Source: Ardenticatenia bacterium (GTDB taxonomy: Bacteria; Chloroflexota; Anaerolineae; Aggregatilineales; Aggregatilineaceae). Taken from it: a stretch of DNA of 6,660 nucleotides. This document shows, in pieces, positions 1 to 5,148 of the stretch. Location: contig JALSSH010000600.1 in NCBI GenBank assembly GCA_026984385.1, positions 1-6,660 on the forward strand, written 5' to 3'. The notes beneath the pieces are model-generated. The model saw only the letters and a list, made by a program, of their open reading frames with translations. It made no database searches and was not told where the DNA came from. A program made the position numbers and the translations under genes. Each line of letters opens with the position of its first letter. Position 1 is the stretch's first letter.

Positions 1-936
1 GACGCACTGCGCCGTCCCACGTTTCCACCCGAGTACGTGGAGCGCGTGCGCGGGCAGATCGTCACGCACCTCAAAGTCCAAGAGCAGCACACGCGCCACG
101 TGGCCGCGCGGCTTTTCCGCGAGTTGTTGTACCCCCCTGAACACCCTTACCACTATTTACCGTCCGGGCGGGTGGAAACCGTGCAACCCTTGACCCGCGA
201 GCAGATCGTGGATTTTCACCGCACGCACTACGGCCCGCGCGGAATGTTCGTGGTGATCGTAGGCGCGGTGGAGGCAGAAGCGGCCATCGCACAAGTGGAA
301 CGCGCGCTCGGAGATTGGCAAAACGCCGCTCAACCGGAGCCGGCCCCCTTGCCGCCCGTTCCGCCGCTGGAAAGCGTGCGCGAACGAACGCAGATCATGC
401 GCGATAAAAGCCAAGCGGACTTGGTGTTGGGGGTGGTCGGGCCGCCGCGCAACGCGCCGGATTGGATGGCGACCAGCTTGGCGAATAACATCTTCGGCGT
501 TTTCGGCATGTACGGGCGCATCGGCGAGGTGGTGCGGGAAAAAGGCGGCATGGCCTATTACAGCTTCAGCCGACTTGACGGTGGGATAGGCCCGGGGCCT
601 TGGCGCGTGATCGCGGGCGTCAATCCTGCCAATATTCAACCGGCCATCACCGCCATTCGTGGAGAGATTCGCCGCCTGACCGAGGAGCTGGTCAGCGAGG
701 AGGAGTTGGCCGACAACCAATCCTATTTCGTCGGCCATTTGCCTTTGCAACTGGAAAGCAACGAGGGCGTGGCCGGCGCGATTGCCACGATGGAGCGCTA
801 TGGGTTGGGGTTGGACTATCTGCTGCGCTATGGGGACGAGGTGCGCGCGGTGACGCGCGAAGACGTGCGCGAGGCCGCGCGTCACTACTGGCATCCGGAG
901 CGCTACGCGCTGGCGATTGCCGGGCCGGAAAGCTAA
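1..936 (+). CDS. M16-family zinc metallopeptidase, 3' part (5' end outside window)
   Basis: The reading frame is open from base 1 and ends at TAA 934-936, so this is the C-terminal 311 residues of a longer protein. A GTG at 37 is in frame, but the sequence before it reads as protein too, so it is not the start. The first ~50 codons look like the end of the first M16 domain. From about base 160 (LPSGRVETVQPLT, then the FHRTHYGP segment) the sequence matches the inactive C-terminal M16 domain. A later segment at 514-561 (GRIGEVVREKGGMAYY) holds the Arg and Tyr that M16 C-domains use to hold the substrate backbone. The zinc-binding HxxEH motif should lie upstream and cannot be checked here, so whether this copy is catalytic or a non-catalytic partner is unknown. 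M16 enzymes cleave peptides or processed protein ends. acpS follows after 10 bases, suggesting one transcript. Confidence 0.9.
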   Translation, partial: DALRRPTFPPEYVERVRGQIVTHLKVQEQHTRHVAARLFRELLYPPEHPYHYLPSGRVETVQPLTREQIVDFHRTHYGPRGMFVVIVGAVEAEAAIAQVERALGDWQNAAQPEPAPLPPVPPLESVRERTQIMRDKSQADLVLGVVGPPRNAPDWMATSLANNIFGVFGMYGRIGEVVREKGGMAYYSFSRLDGGIGPGPWRVIAGVNPANIQPAITAIRGEIRRLTEELVSEEELADNQSYFVGHLPLQLESNEGVAGAIATMERYGLGLDYLLRYGDEVRAVTREDVREAARHYWHPERYALAIAGPES

Positions 937-946
937 CGGGGCGGCG

Positions 947-1342
947 ATGTTTCGGGTCGGCGTGGACATGATCGAGGTGGCCCGCATTCAGCGGGCGCAG
1001 GAACGCTACGGCGAGCGTTTCTATGCCCGCTTCTTCACCCCCACCGAACGCGAACAGGCCCGCGACGTGCCCGCGCGTTTGGCGGCGCGCTTTGCGGCCA
1101 AAGAGGCCGTCGCCAAAGCGTTGGGCACGGGCATCGGGGATGTTGCTTGGTTAGAGATCGAGGTTGTCACGGGCGAGCGCGGGCGTCCGCATGTGCGCCT
1201 GCACGGAGAGGCGGCGCGCTTGGCCGCTGAGCTTGGCTTGGCGGAGTGGCAGATCAGCCTCAGCCACACCCGCGAACACGCACTCGCGTTTGTGGTAGCT
1301 TTCGGCGGGACCAAGCGGAATTTGACATCGGCCCAAGAATAG
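947..1342 (+). CDS. acpS: Holo-[acyl-carrier-protein] synthase (AcpS)
   Basis: This cytoplasmic enzyme transfers 4'-phosphopantetheine from coenzyme A to the serine of apo-ACP, activating it for fatty acid synthesis. The 131-residue product is close to the family norm of about 120-130. It has the three expected blocks: GVDMIEVARI (residues 5-14, Mg-binding Asp7), RFAAKEAVAKALG (48-60, with Lys52 and Mg-binding Glu53), and ISLSHTREHALA (103-114). ATG 947 is chosen because the family begins a few residues before the GxD motif. An in-frame upstream start at 917 would overlap the preceding gene and add ten unrelated residues. The ribosome site before 947 is weak (CGGGG at 936-940), which fits translation following the M16 gene 10 bases upstream. 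The last codons overlap a promoter-like element for the next region. Confidence 0.96.
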   Translation: MFRVGVDMIEVARIQRAQERYGERFYARFFTPTEREQARDVPARLAARFAAKEAVAKALGTGIGDVAWLEIEVVTGERGRPHVRLHGEAARLAAELGLAEWQISLSHTREHALAFVVAFGGTKRNLTSAQE

Positions 1343-1350
1343 GCGAAAAT
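1322..1350 (+). promoter_or_regulatory. Sigma-70-type promoter candidate inside the acpS 3' end
   Basis: A perfect -35 hexamer TTGACA (1322-1327) is followed by a 17-base spacer and GAAAAT (1345-1350, 4 of 6 matches to TATAAT). Transcription would start near 1356-1357. A perfect -35 box at ideal spacing is uncommon by chance in GC-rich sequence, but the -10 is only fair. It would drive the unassigned transcript ending at the 1545-1570 terminator and, by read-through, the DUF4395/thioredoxin pair. Confidence 0.5.
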
Positions 1351-1356
1351 CTTCAA

Positions 1357-1570
1357 TGGATATGGATGTTTTGTCCAAGAGGGGTTTGGCACACTGTGAG
1401 GCGGGCGTTGTCTTTCTATCGAGCTGTGTTTCGGGCCGCTACATGCACTTGTATGTGTACGATGGCGGTTTTGAGGCATCCCGTGCCGAGAGGACAATGG
1501 TTTGTTGAGCAGTGAGCACTCTCTGCTTATGCCAGGCAATTGTCAGCCGACCGGGGAGGTCGGCTTTTTT
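1357..1570 (+). ncRNA. Candidate small RNA or attenuated leader, unknown family
   Basis: Between acpS and the DUF4395 gene lie about 300 bases with no recognised protein. A promoter-like element precedes this stretch and a strong intrinsic terminator ends it, defining a possible transcript of about 214 bases. Several pairings are visible. GACAAT (1493-1498) pairs with ATTGTC (1539-1544), enclosing AGCAG (1509-1513) with CTGCT (1523-1527). GGCA/TGCC forms a small hairpin around 1476-1488. A segment at 1383-1390 could pair with the left arm of the terminator and act as an antiterminator. I recognise no T-box, 6S, tmRNA, SRP or known riboswitch consensus. It could instead be the regulated leader of the downstream redox operon, or an mRNA for a 50-residue peptide (ATG 1356 to TGA 1508). 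Boundaries are inferred. Confidence 0.35.
1545..1570 (+). terminator. Rho-independent terminator
   Basis: An 8-bp perfect stem (AGCCGACC 1545-1552 with GGTCGGCT 1558-1565) has a 5-base GGGGA loop and runs into six T's (1565-1570). It would end transcription arriving from acpS or from the promoter at 1322-1350. It lies 76 bases before the DUF4395 start, so it could also be a conditional attenuator. Confidence 0.88.
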
Positions 1571-1633
1571 GTTGTCTGGTGTTTGCTGTATGGCCTCAAA
1601 CGCCGCTATTGCTTTTTGGCCGAATGACACATG

Positions 1634-1639
1634 AAGGAG
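1634..1639 (+). promoter_or_regulatory. Ribosome binding site deciding the DUF4395 start
   Basis: AAGGAG lies 7 bases before ATG 1647. It rules out the in-frame TTG at 1641, which would sit only one base after it. Confidence 0.85.
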
Positions 1640-1646
1640 TTTGCTC

Positions 1647-2105
1647 ATGGCTGCAGAACGCCGCGTAGACCATAGCGCAATACGCACCAATCAATCTTTC
1701 ATCATCGCCTTGCTGTCTGTGGCTTTTATTCTCAATGTGCCGCTGCTGGTGGGCTTTGTCGCTGTCGTAATGATTATTGGCACAGTGTGGCCCGGCGCGA
1801 CGCTGTTTATGCGCGTCTATCGCCACATCTTGCGCCCGCTTGGTCTTGTCCGTCCGGACGTTGTGACGGACAACCCCGAGCCACACCGTTTCGCTCAAGG
1901 GTTGGGGGGGAGCTTCACCGCTTTGAGTTTTTTGGCGTTGCTGGCGGGGTATACCGCTTTGGGCTGGGCGCTGGCCTGGATGGTGATTGTGCTGGCGTCG
2001 CTGAATTTGTTCGCGGGGTGGTGCGCTGGCTGCACGATCTACTACTTGTTGAATCGGCTCGGTGCGCCGGGGTTTGACCGTCAACCGCCAAAGGTGAGTG
2101 AGTGA
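1647..2105 (+). CDS. DUF4395 family membrane protein with C-terminal CxxC
   Basis: The 152-residue product matches the DUF4395 layout. An N-terminal VDHSAIRTNQ segment (residues 7-16) is followed by two hydrophobic helices (about 18-33 and 35-48). A cytoplasm-like linker then carries RPLGLVRP and the PEPHRFAQ segment (78-84), and two or three more helices follow (about 88-104, 106-125, 126-136). The family has no established function that I know of. Near the last helix is C126-A-G-C129, a vicinal cysteine pair, and the very next gene encodes a thioredoxin-fold protein. DUF4395 genes are often found beside thioredoxins or rhodaneses, so a role in membrane thiol chemistry is a reasonable inference. 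The start is set by the strong AAGGAG site. The stop codon overlaps the start of the next gene (TGATG), implying coupled translation. Confidence 0.85.
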   Translation: MAAERRVDHSAIRTNQSFIIALLSVAFILNVPLLVGFVAVVMIIGTVWPGATLFMRVYRHILRPLGLVRPDVVTDNPEPHRFAQGLGGSFTALSFLALLAGYTALGWALAWMVIVLASLNLFAGWCAGCTIYYLLNRLGAPGFDRQPPKVSE

Positions 2106-2566
2106 TGGATAGGGTATTGCTCTTCGTTGTTATTGCATCGTTGTTCGCGCTCGGGTTTGCGCTTTTGCGGCGCTGGCAGCTCCGACGGGCGGCACAAAGC
2201 GCCCCCTATGATGCGCTCTTGAGCGCACTGCGCCCGGGCGTGCCGACCGTTGTTTACTTCGCTTCCCCCCATTGCGCGCCTTGCCGCACGCAACAGAAGC
2301 CGATTTTGCACGCGCTCCAAGCCGAGCTGGGCGAAGGTGTGCAGATTGTCGAGGTGAACGCCTTAGATGACCCAGCGGCAGCAAACCGTTGGGGGGTTTT
2401 TAGTGTGCCGACCACGTTTATCTTAGACCGAGAGGGAAAACCCCGCGAGGTCAATCACGGCGTGGCGCGCCTTGCACAGCTCAAACGCCAGCTCCAAAAG
2501 GTGGCCGCGCTTCAACCGCCGTCGAAAAGCTCGCCGAGGCAAGGAGGGCGTTTCGGCACACCGTGA
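2105..2566 (+). CDS. Membrane-anchored thioredoxin-fold protein (CAPC active site)
   Basis: The 153-residue product has an N-terminal membrane helix (about residues 4-21), then a basic patch RRWQLRR (22-28), then a thioredoxin fold. The active site is C57-A-P-C60 within YFASPHCAPC, and the cis-proline loop is VPTTF (101-105, Pro102). By the positive-inside rule the basic patch after the helix suggests the redox domain faces the cytoplasm, unlike TlpA/ResA proteins, but this is only a rule of thumb. The architecture resembles thioredoxins encoded next to DUF4395 genes in actinobacteria. ATG 2105 shares its A with the TGA stop of the DUF4395 gene. GTG 2102, one codon upstream, is an alternative. 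The AAGGTG at 2091-2096 serves either. The likely role is thiol-disulfide exchange with the DUF4395 protein or an unknown substrate. The tail after residue 138 is low-complexity and probably disordered. Confidence 0.88.
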   Translation: MDRVLLFVVIASLFALGFALLRRWQLRRAAQSAPYDALLSALRPGVPTVVYFASPHCAPCRTQQKPILHALQAELGEGVQIVEVNALDDPAAANRWGVFSVPTTFILDREGKPREVNHGVARLAQLKRQLQKVAALQPPSKSSPRQGGRFGTP

Positions 2567-2589
2567 CGCTGAGTTTGGCCTACGACTTT

Positions 2590-2617
2590 TTGCGCCTTCA
2601 GTGCGCCGCGCTATACT
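2590..2617 (+). promoter_or_regulatory. Promoter candidate for the B12-riboswitch transcript
   Basis: The -10 hexamer TATACT (2612-2617, 5 of 6 matches) has a weak -35 TTGCGC (2590-2595) at 16-base spacing. Transcription would begin near 2624, about 17 bases before the first riboswitch helix, which is a sensible position. Confidence 0.55.
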
Positions 2618-2640
2618 TTTCCGCACAACCGCATATTTCC

Positions 2641-2767
2641 CGCTTCAGGTGACCAAAAGCCCGGATGCTGAGGTCATAAGGGGGGAAGCCGGTTAAAGTC
2701 CGGCGCTGTCCCGCAACTGTAGTGTCAGGCGCGCTGCCTGGCAGAGCCAGATTACCCGCCTGAAGCG
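2641..2767 (+). promoter_or_regulatory. Cobalamin (adenosylcobalamin-type) riboswitch aptamer
   Basis: The closing helix is a perfect 9-bp pair, CGCTTCAGG (2641-2649) with CCTGAAGCG (2759-2767). Between them are the family's conserved core pieces in order: AGGGGGGAAGCCGGT (2679-2693), AAAGTCCGGCGCTGTCCCGC (2695-2714), the AACTGTA segment (2715-2721), and the B12 box AGCCAGATTACCCGCC (2745-2760). A variable arm, CAGGC 2726-2730 with GCCTG 2736-2740, also forms. The aptamer binds B12 and normally lowers expression of the downstream gene when B12 is plentiful. Here that gene starts at 2893, and the terminator at 2832-2857 lies between them as the likely output. The location in front of a lone secreted barrel protein, not a transporter or biosynthesis gene, is the notable point. 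Confidence 0.96.
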
Positions 2768-2831
2768 TGAAGTCGTGCTCATCTCTCGTGGACAGGAGGT
2801 GCCGACGGTCAAAAAACTGTTGTCCCTGTTT

Positions 2832-2857
2832 GCGCCTTCCACCAAAAGGCGCTTTTT
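2832..2857 (+). terminator. Intrinsic terminator, probable riboswitch expression platform
   Basis: A perfect 7-bp stem, GCGCCTT (2832-2838) with AAGGCGC (2846-2852), has a 7-base loop and is followed by TTTTT (2853-2857). It lies 64 bases after the aptamer and 35 bases before the gene start, as expected for transcriptional control. GGAGG at 2795-2799 can pair with CCTTCC at 2835-2840 with one bulged base, and GGACA (2790-2794) can pair with TGTCC (2821-2825). These are candidate antiterminator pairings and are inferred by eye. Confidence 0.85.
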
Positions 2858-2879
2858 GTTTCTCTTTCCCTTGAAAAAC

Positions 2880-2885
2880 AGGAGG
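2880..2885 (+). promoter_or_regulatory. Strong ribosome binding site of the barrel-protein gene
   Basis: AGGAGG, a full anti-16S match, lies 7 bases before ATG 2893. It fixes the start and places a signal peptide at the N-terminus. A near copy of this segment (ACAGGAGGT) occurs at 2792-2800 within the leader, with no start codon at a suitable distance. Confidence 0.85.
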
Positions 2886-2892
2886 TATACGC

Positions 2893-3840
2893 ATGTGGAA
2901 GCGTGCGACCACGCTCACGTTAACTTTGGTGCTCGCCTTGAGCTTTGCGCTGCCCGTTTGGGCGCAAGATAACGCCGAACCGATAGCCCGCGCGGTGGAC
3001 TTTTTGCTGAGTGTGCAAAACGAAGACGGCGGCTTCCCGAACGGCTTTGCGCCGGAAAGCGATCTCAGCACGACGGCGGACGCAACGCTGGCGTTGGCGG
3101 CGGCGGGCGTGGACTTTGGGCAGGTTTTCGCCGACGCCCCCAGCCCGCTGGACTACTTGGCCGAACAACTGACCACCGAAACGGAAATTTCCGTCGGCCA
3201 GGTGGCGAAGATCGTTAATGCACTGGTGGCGGCGGGTGTTGACCCGACCGACTTTGCCGACCAGGACTTGGTCACGTACTTGTTGGGCGCACAAGCTGAG
3301 GATGGCACGTTTGGGAGCGGGCCTTTTGACCATTGCCTGACCCTGATTGCGCTGGAAAACGCCGCCGCTGATGTGCCTGCCGAGGCGGTGAGCGCTGCCC
3401 TCGACGCGCAAAACGAAGACGGCGGCTGGGCTTTTATGGCCGAAACGCCTTCGGACACCAACACCACCGCGCTTTGCGTTCAGGCACTGGCTGCGTTCGA
3501 CGCGGAAGACGCGATCAGCGCGGCGTTGGGCTATCTGGCCGCCATCCAGAACGAGGACGGCGGGTGGCCCTATCAAAACCCCAGCGATTACGGCACGGAT
3601 AGCGACGCCAACTCGACCGCTTTGGTTGCGCAGGCGTTGATCGCGGTGGGCGCGGAAGAAATGGCGAGCGCTCCGCTGGCGTGGTTGCTCGGGATGCAGC
3701 AGGAAAGCGGCGCGTTCGCTTTCCAGGCCGCTTATGCGGACGACAACATCTTGGCGACGGTGGCCGTCATTCCGGCGCTGGCCGGTTTGCCGCTAAACGC
3801 TTGGATGCCGATGGCCGAAGAGGCCGAAGCCACGCCGTAG
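2893..3840 (+). CDS. Secreted alpha/alpha-barrel repeat protein under B12 riboswitch control; candidate cobalamin-binding protein
   Basis: The 315-residue product has a signal peptide (residues 1-24, basic MWKR, hydrophobic core, cleavage after PVWA), so it acts outside the cytoplasm. The mature part is a series of helical-hairpin repeats of the prenyltransferase/squalene-oxidase type. QxxxGxF/W turns occur at 42-48, 134-140, 173-179, 219-225 and 269-275, with a degenerate sixth unit around 85-112. Alternating segments such as SDTNTTALCVQALAAF (187-202) complete a six-hairpin barrel. No DxDD cyclase motif or prenyltransferase zinc site is visible, so enzyme activity is unlikely. The segment ISVGQVAKIVNALVAAGVDP (99-118) and the ending ATVAVIPALAGLPL (288-301) resemble parts of animal intrinsic factor/transcobalamin alpha domains as I recall them. 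With the B12 riboswitch, this supports a B12-capturing role, still inferred. No C-terminal beta domain, anchor or sortase signal is present; the tail is short and acidic. A general annotation would be 'prenyltransferase/squalene oxidase repeat-containing protein'. Confidence 0.9.
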   Translation: MWKRATTLTLTLVLALSFALPVWAQDNAEPIARAVDFLLSVQNEDGGFPNGFAPESDLSTTADATLALAAAGVDFGQVFADAPSPLDYLAEQLTTETEISVGQVAKIVNALVAAGVDPTDFADQDLVTYLLGAQAEDGTFGSGPFDHCLTLIALENAAADVPAEAVSAALDAQNEDGGWAFMAETPSDTNTTALCVQALAAFDAEDAISAALGYLAAIQNEDGGWPYQNPSDYGTDSDANSTALVAQALIAVGAEEMASAPLAWLLGMQQESGAFAFQAAYADDNILATVAVIPALAGLPLNAWMPMAEEAEATP

Positions 3841-3865
3841 TTTTGGGCGTGTTGACGCTTGACCG

Positions 3866-3898
3866 CACGGGCGAGGGCGCAGGCCTTTGCCCGTGTTT
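3866..3898 (+). terminator. Probable terminator after the barrel-protein gene
   Basis: A 12-bp stem including two G-U pairs (3866-3877 with 3884-3895, core CACGGGC/GCCCGTG) has a 6-base loop. It is followed by TTTCGTTCT, a weak T-run. Its place 25 bases after the stop supports a terminator, but the poor T-run lowers certainty. Confidence 0.6.
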
Positions 3899-3936
3899 CG
3901 TTCTGGCCGACCCCTTTTTCCCCTGCCGAATGTCAC

Positions 3937-3966
3937 TTGTTCCCCCTGCGCTGTGCCGATTACAAT
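3937..3966 (+). promoter_or_regulatory. Promoter candidate for the threonine dehydrogenase-like gene
   Basis: TACAAT (3961-3966, 5 of 6 matches to the -10 consensus) follows TTGTTC (3937-3942, weak -35) after 18 bases. The start would be near 3973, leaving an AT-richer 5' leader of about 65 bases before the TTG start. No riboswitch is recognised in that leader. Confidence 0.5.
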
Positions 3967-4025
3967 GAGGGAAAAGATTTGGTGATTTTGCACAAATTTT
4001 TACCCGCATCTATTGGCGAATTTGT

Positions 4026-4033
4026 AAGGAAGG
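4026..4033 (+). promoter_or_regulatory. Ribosome binding site deciding a TTG start
   Basis: AAGGAAGG ends 6 bases before TTG 4040. The in-frame TTG at 4034 touches this site directly and would be too close to be used. Confidence 0.7.
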
Positions 4034-4039
4034 TTGGCC

Positions 4040-5068
4040 TTGCGCAAAAAAATTATTCTCGTTACCGGCGCAAACGGGGAAGTGGGGCACGGCTTGATCC
4101 AACAACTGGCCGCCCGTCCGGACCATATGCCGATTGTGGCGCTAGATGTCAAAAAGCTGGATCGGGCGTTGCGCCCGTATGTGTGGCGGATGATTGTTGG
4201 CGATATTCTGGACACCAGTTTGCTGGAAACGCTCAGCACCGAATACGAGATCGACACGGTCTTTCACTTGGCCGCGCTGCTTTCCACTTCTTCAGAGTTC
4301 AACCCCGAAAACGCGCACCGCGTCAACGTGCAGGGCACGGTCAATTTGCTTAAACTGGCCGTTGACCAAAGCCAAATGCGCGTCAAGCCGGTTAAGTTTC
4401 TCTATGCCAGCTCGATAGCCGTCTACGGACTGCCGGACTTGCAAACCAAGGCGGCGGCGGGCAATGTGACCGAGGATCAGTTCCTCAACCCGATCACGAT
4501 GTACGGCTGCAACAAGCTCTATTGCGAGCATTTGGGGCGCTACTATGCGCGGTACTACCGCCAATTAGCCCGGGCCCGTGCGGTGGGGGTGGACTTCCGC
4601 TGTGTGCGTTTCCCGGGCCTCATCAGCGGCGTGACCATGCCCACCGGCGGAACAAGCGACTACGCGCCGGAGATGCTCCACGCGGCGGCTCAGGGGCAGC
4701 CTTACGCCTGTTTTGTGCGCGAAGACACCACCATCCCCTTTATGGTCATGCCGGACGCGATCAAGGCGCTTTTGACGCTGGCACAAGCCCCGCGTGAAAA
4801 GCTCACCCGTTTGGTTTACAACGTGACCAGCTTCAGCCGTTCGGCAGCAGAGTTGACGGAGGTGGTGCGCGCCGCTTTTCCCGACGCCCAGATCACCTTC
4901 AAGCCCTCGGACGCGCGCCAAGCCATTGTGGATAGCTGGCCGATGGGCGTGGACGACAGCGCCGCGCGGCAGGATTGGGGATGGACGCCGGACTATGACG
5001 CCGAACGTGCCTTCCGCGACTATTTGATCCCGACGATTGTGCAACGCTATCGCGAGCCGGTGGAGTAG
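4040..5068 (+). CDS. SDR-type L-threonine 3-dehydrogenase-like protein (NAD-dependent epimerase/dehydratase family)
   Basis: The 342-residue product starts at a TTG with a Rossmann strand and the NAD-binding GANGEVG loop (residues 10-16). Catalytic elements are the serine of YASSIAVYG (122-130) and the YxxxK pair Y155/K159 in MYGCNK. Several segments are diagnostic for the epimerase-like L-threonine dehydrogenases: HLAALLS (76-82), RFPGLISG (190-197), the GGTSDYAPEM stretch (203-212), FVREDTTIPFMVMPDAIKA (225-243), and near the end FKPSDARQAIVDSWP (287-301) with DDSAARQDWGW (305-315). Such enzymes oxidise L-threonine with NAD+ to 2-amino-3-oxobutanoate in the cytoplasm. The usual partner, 2-amino-3-ketobutyrate CoA ligase, is not in this window. 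The gene has its own promoter and terminator and appears to be a single-gene unit. A related sugar-nucleotide epimerase is less likely given the C-terminal match. Confidence 0.88.
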   Translation: MRKKIILVTGANGEVGHGLIQQLAARPDHMPIVALDVKKLDRALRPYVWRMIVGDILDTSLLETLSTEYEIDTVFHLAALLSTSSEFNPENAHRVNVQGTVNLLKLAVDQSQMRVKPVKFLYASSIAVYGLPDLQTKAAAGNVTEDQFLNPITMYGCNKLYCEHLGRYYARYYRQLARARAVGVDFRCVRFPGLISGVTMPTGGTSDYAPEMLHAAAQGQPYACFVREDTTIPFMVMPDAIKALLTLAQAPREKLTRLVYNVTSFSRSAAELTEVVRAAFPDAQITFKPSDARQAIVDSWPMGVDDSAARQDWGWTPDYDAERAFRDYLIPTIVQRYREPVE

Positions 5069-5109
5069 GGAAAAGGCGGCGCGCCCAACGCGCACGCGCC
5101 CCAAACGCT

Positions 5110-5145
5110 CACGCGGGACAGTCGGCGTCCCGCGTGTTCCCTTTG
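5110..5145 (+). terminator. Hairpin terminator between convergent genes
   Basis: A perfect 10-bp stem, CACGCGGGAC (5110-5119) with GTCCCGCGTG (5127-5136), has a 7-base loop. It is followed by TTCCCTTTG, a broken T-run. It lies 41 bases after the dehydrogenase stop. Read on the minus strand, the hairpin lies 13 bases past the MFS stop but has no T-run, so it may only partly serve that gene. Confidence 0.65.
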
Positions 5146-5148
5146 TGC

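Noticed and set aside
917..946. Earlier in-frame start for acpS
   Set aside because: It would overlap the end of the M16 gene and add ten residues not typical of AcpS.
157..987. Long minus-strand open frame (276 codons) opposite the M16 gene
   Set aside because: The plus strand encodes a recognisable M16 protein. The antisense frame has the repetitive His/Arg/Gln-rich composition typical of GC-rich shadows and no family resemblance.
1343..1570. T-box, 6S RNA, tmRNA or SRP RNA
   Set aside because: No T-box consensus, no tRNA-like ends, and no long single hairpin with a central bubble could be drawn by eye. Left as an unknown candidate.
2775..2972. 65-codon open frame across the riboswitch terminator and the barrel gene start
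   Set aside because: It overlaps the terminator and the signal peptide region in another frame, and it has no ribosome site at its start.
2920..3576. Minus-strand open frame (218 codons) opposite the barrel-protein gene
   Set aside because: Shadow of a well-supported signal-peptide repeat protein; its composition mirrors the sense repeats and no start context is seen.
2893..3840. Squalene-hopene or terpene cyclase enzyme
   Set aside because: QW-like repeats are present, but the protein is half the usual length, secreted, and lacks the DxDD catalytic motif.
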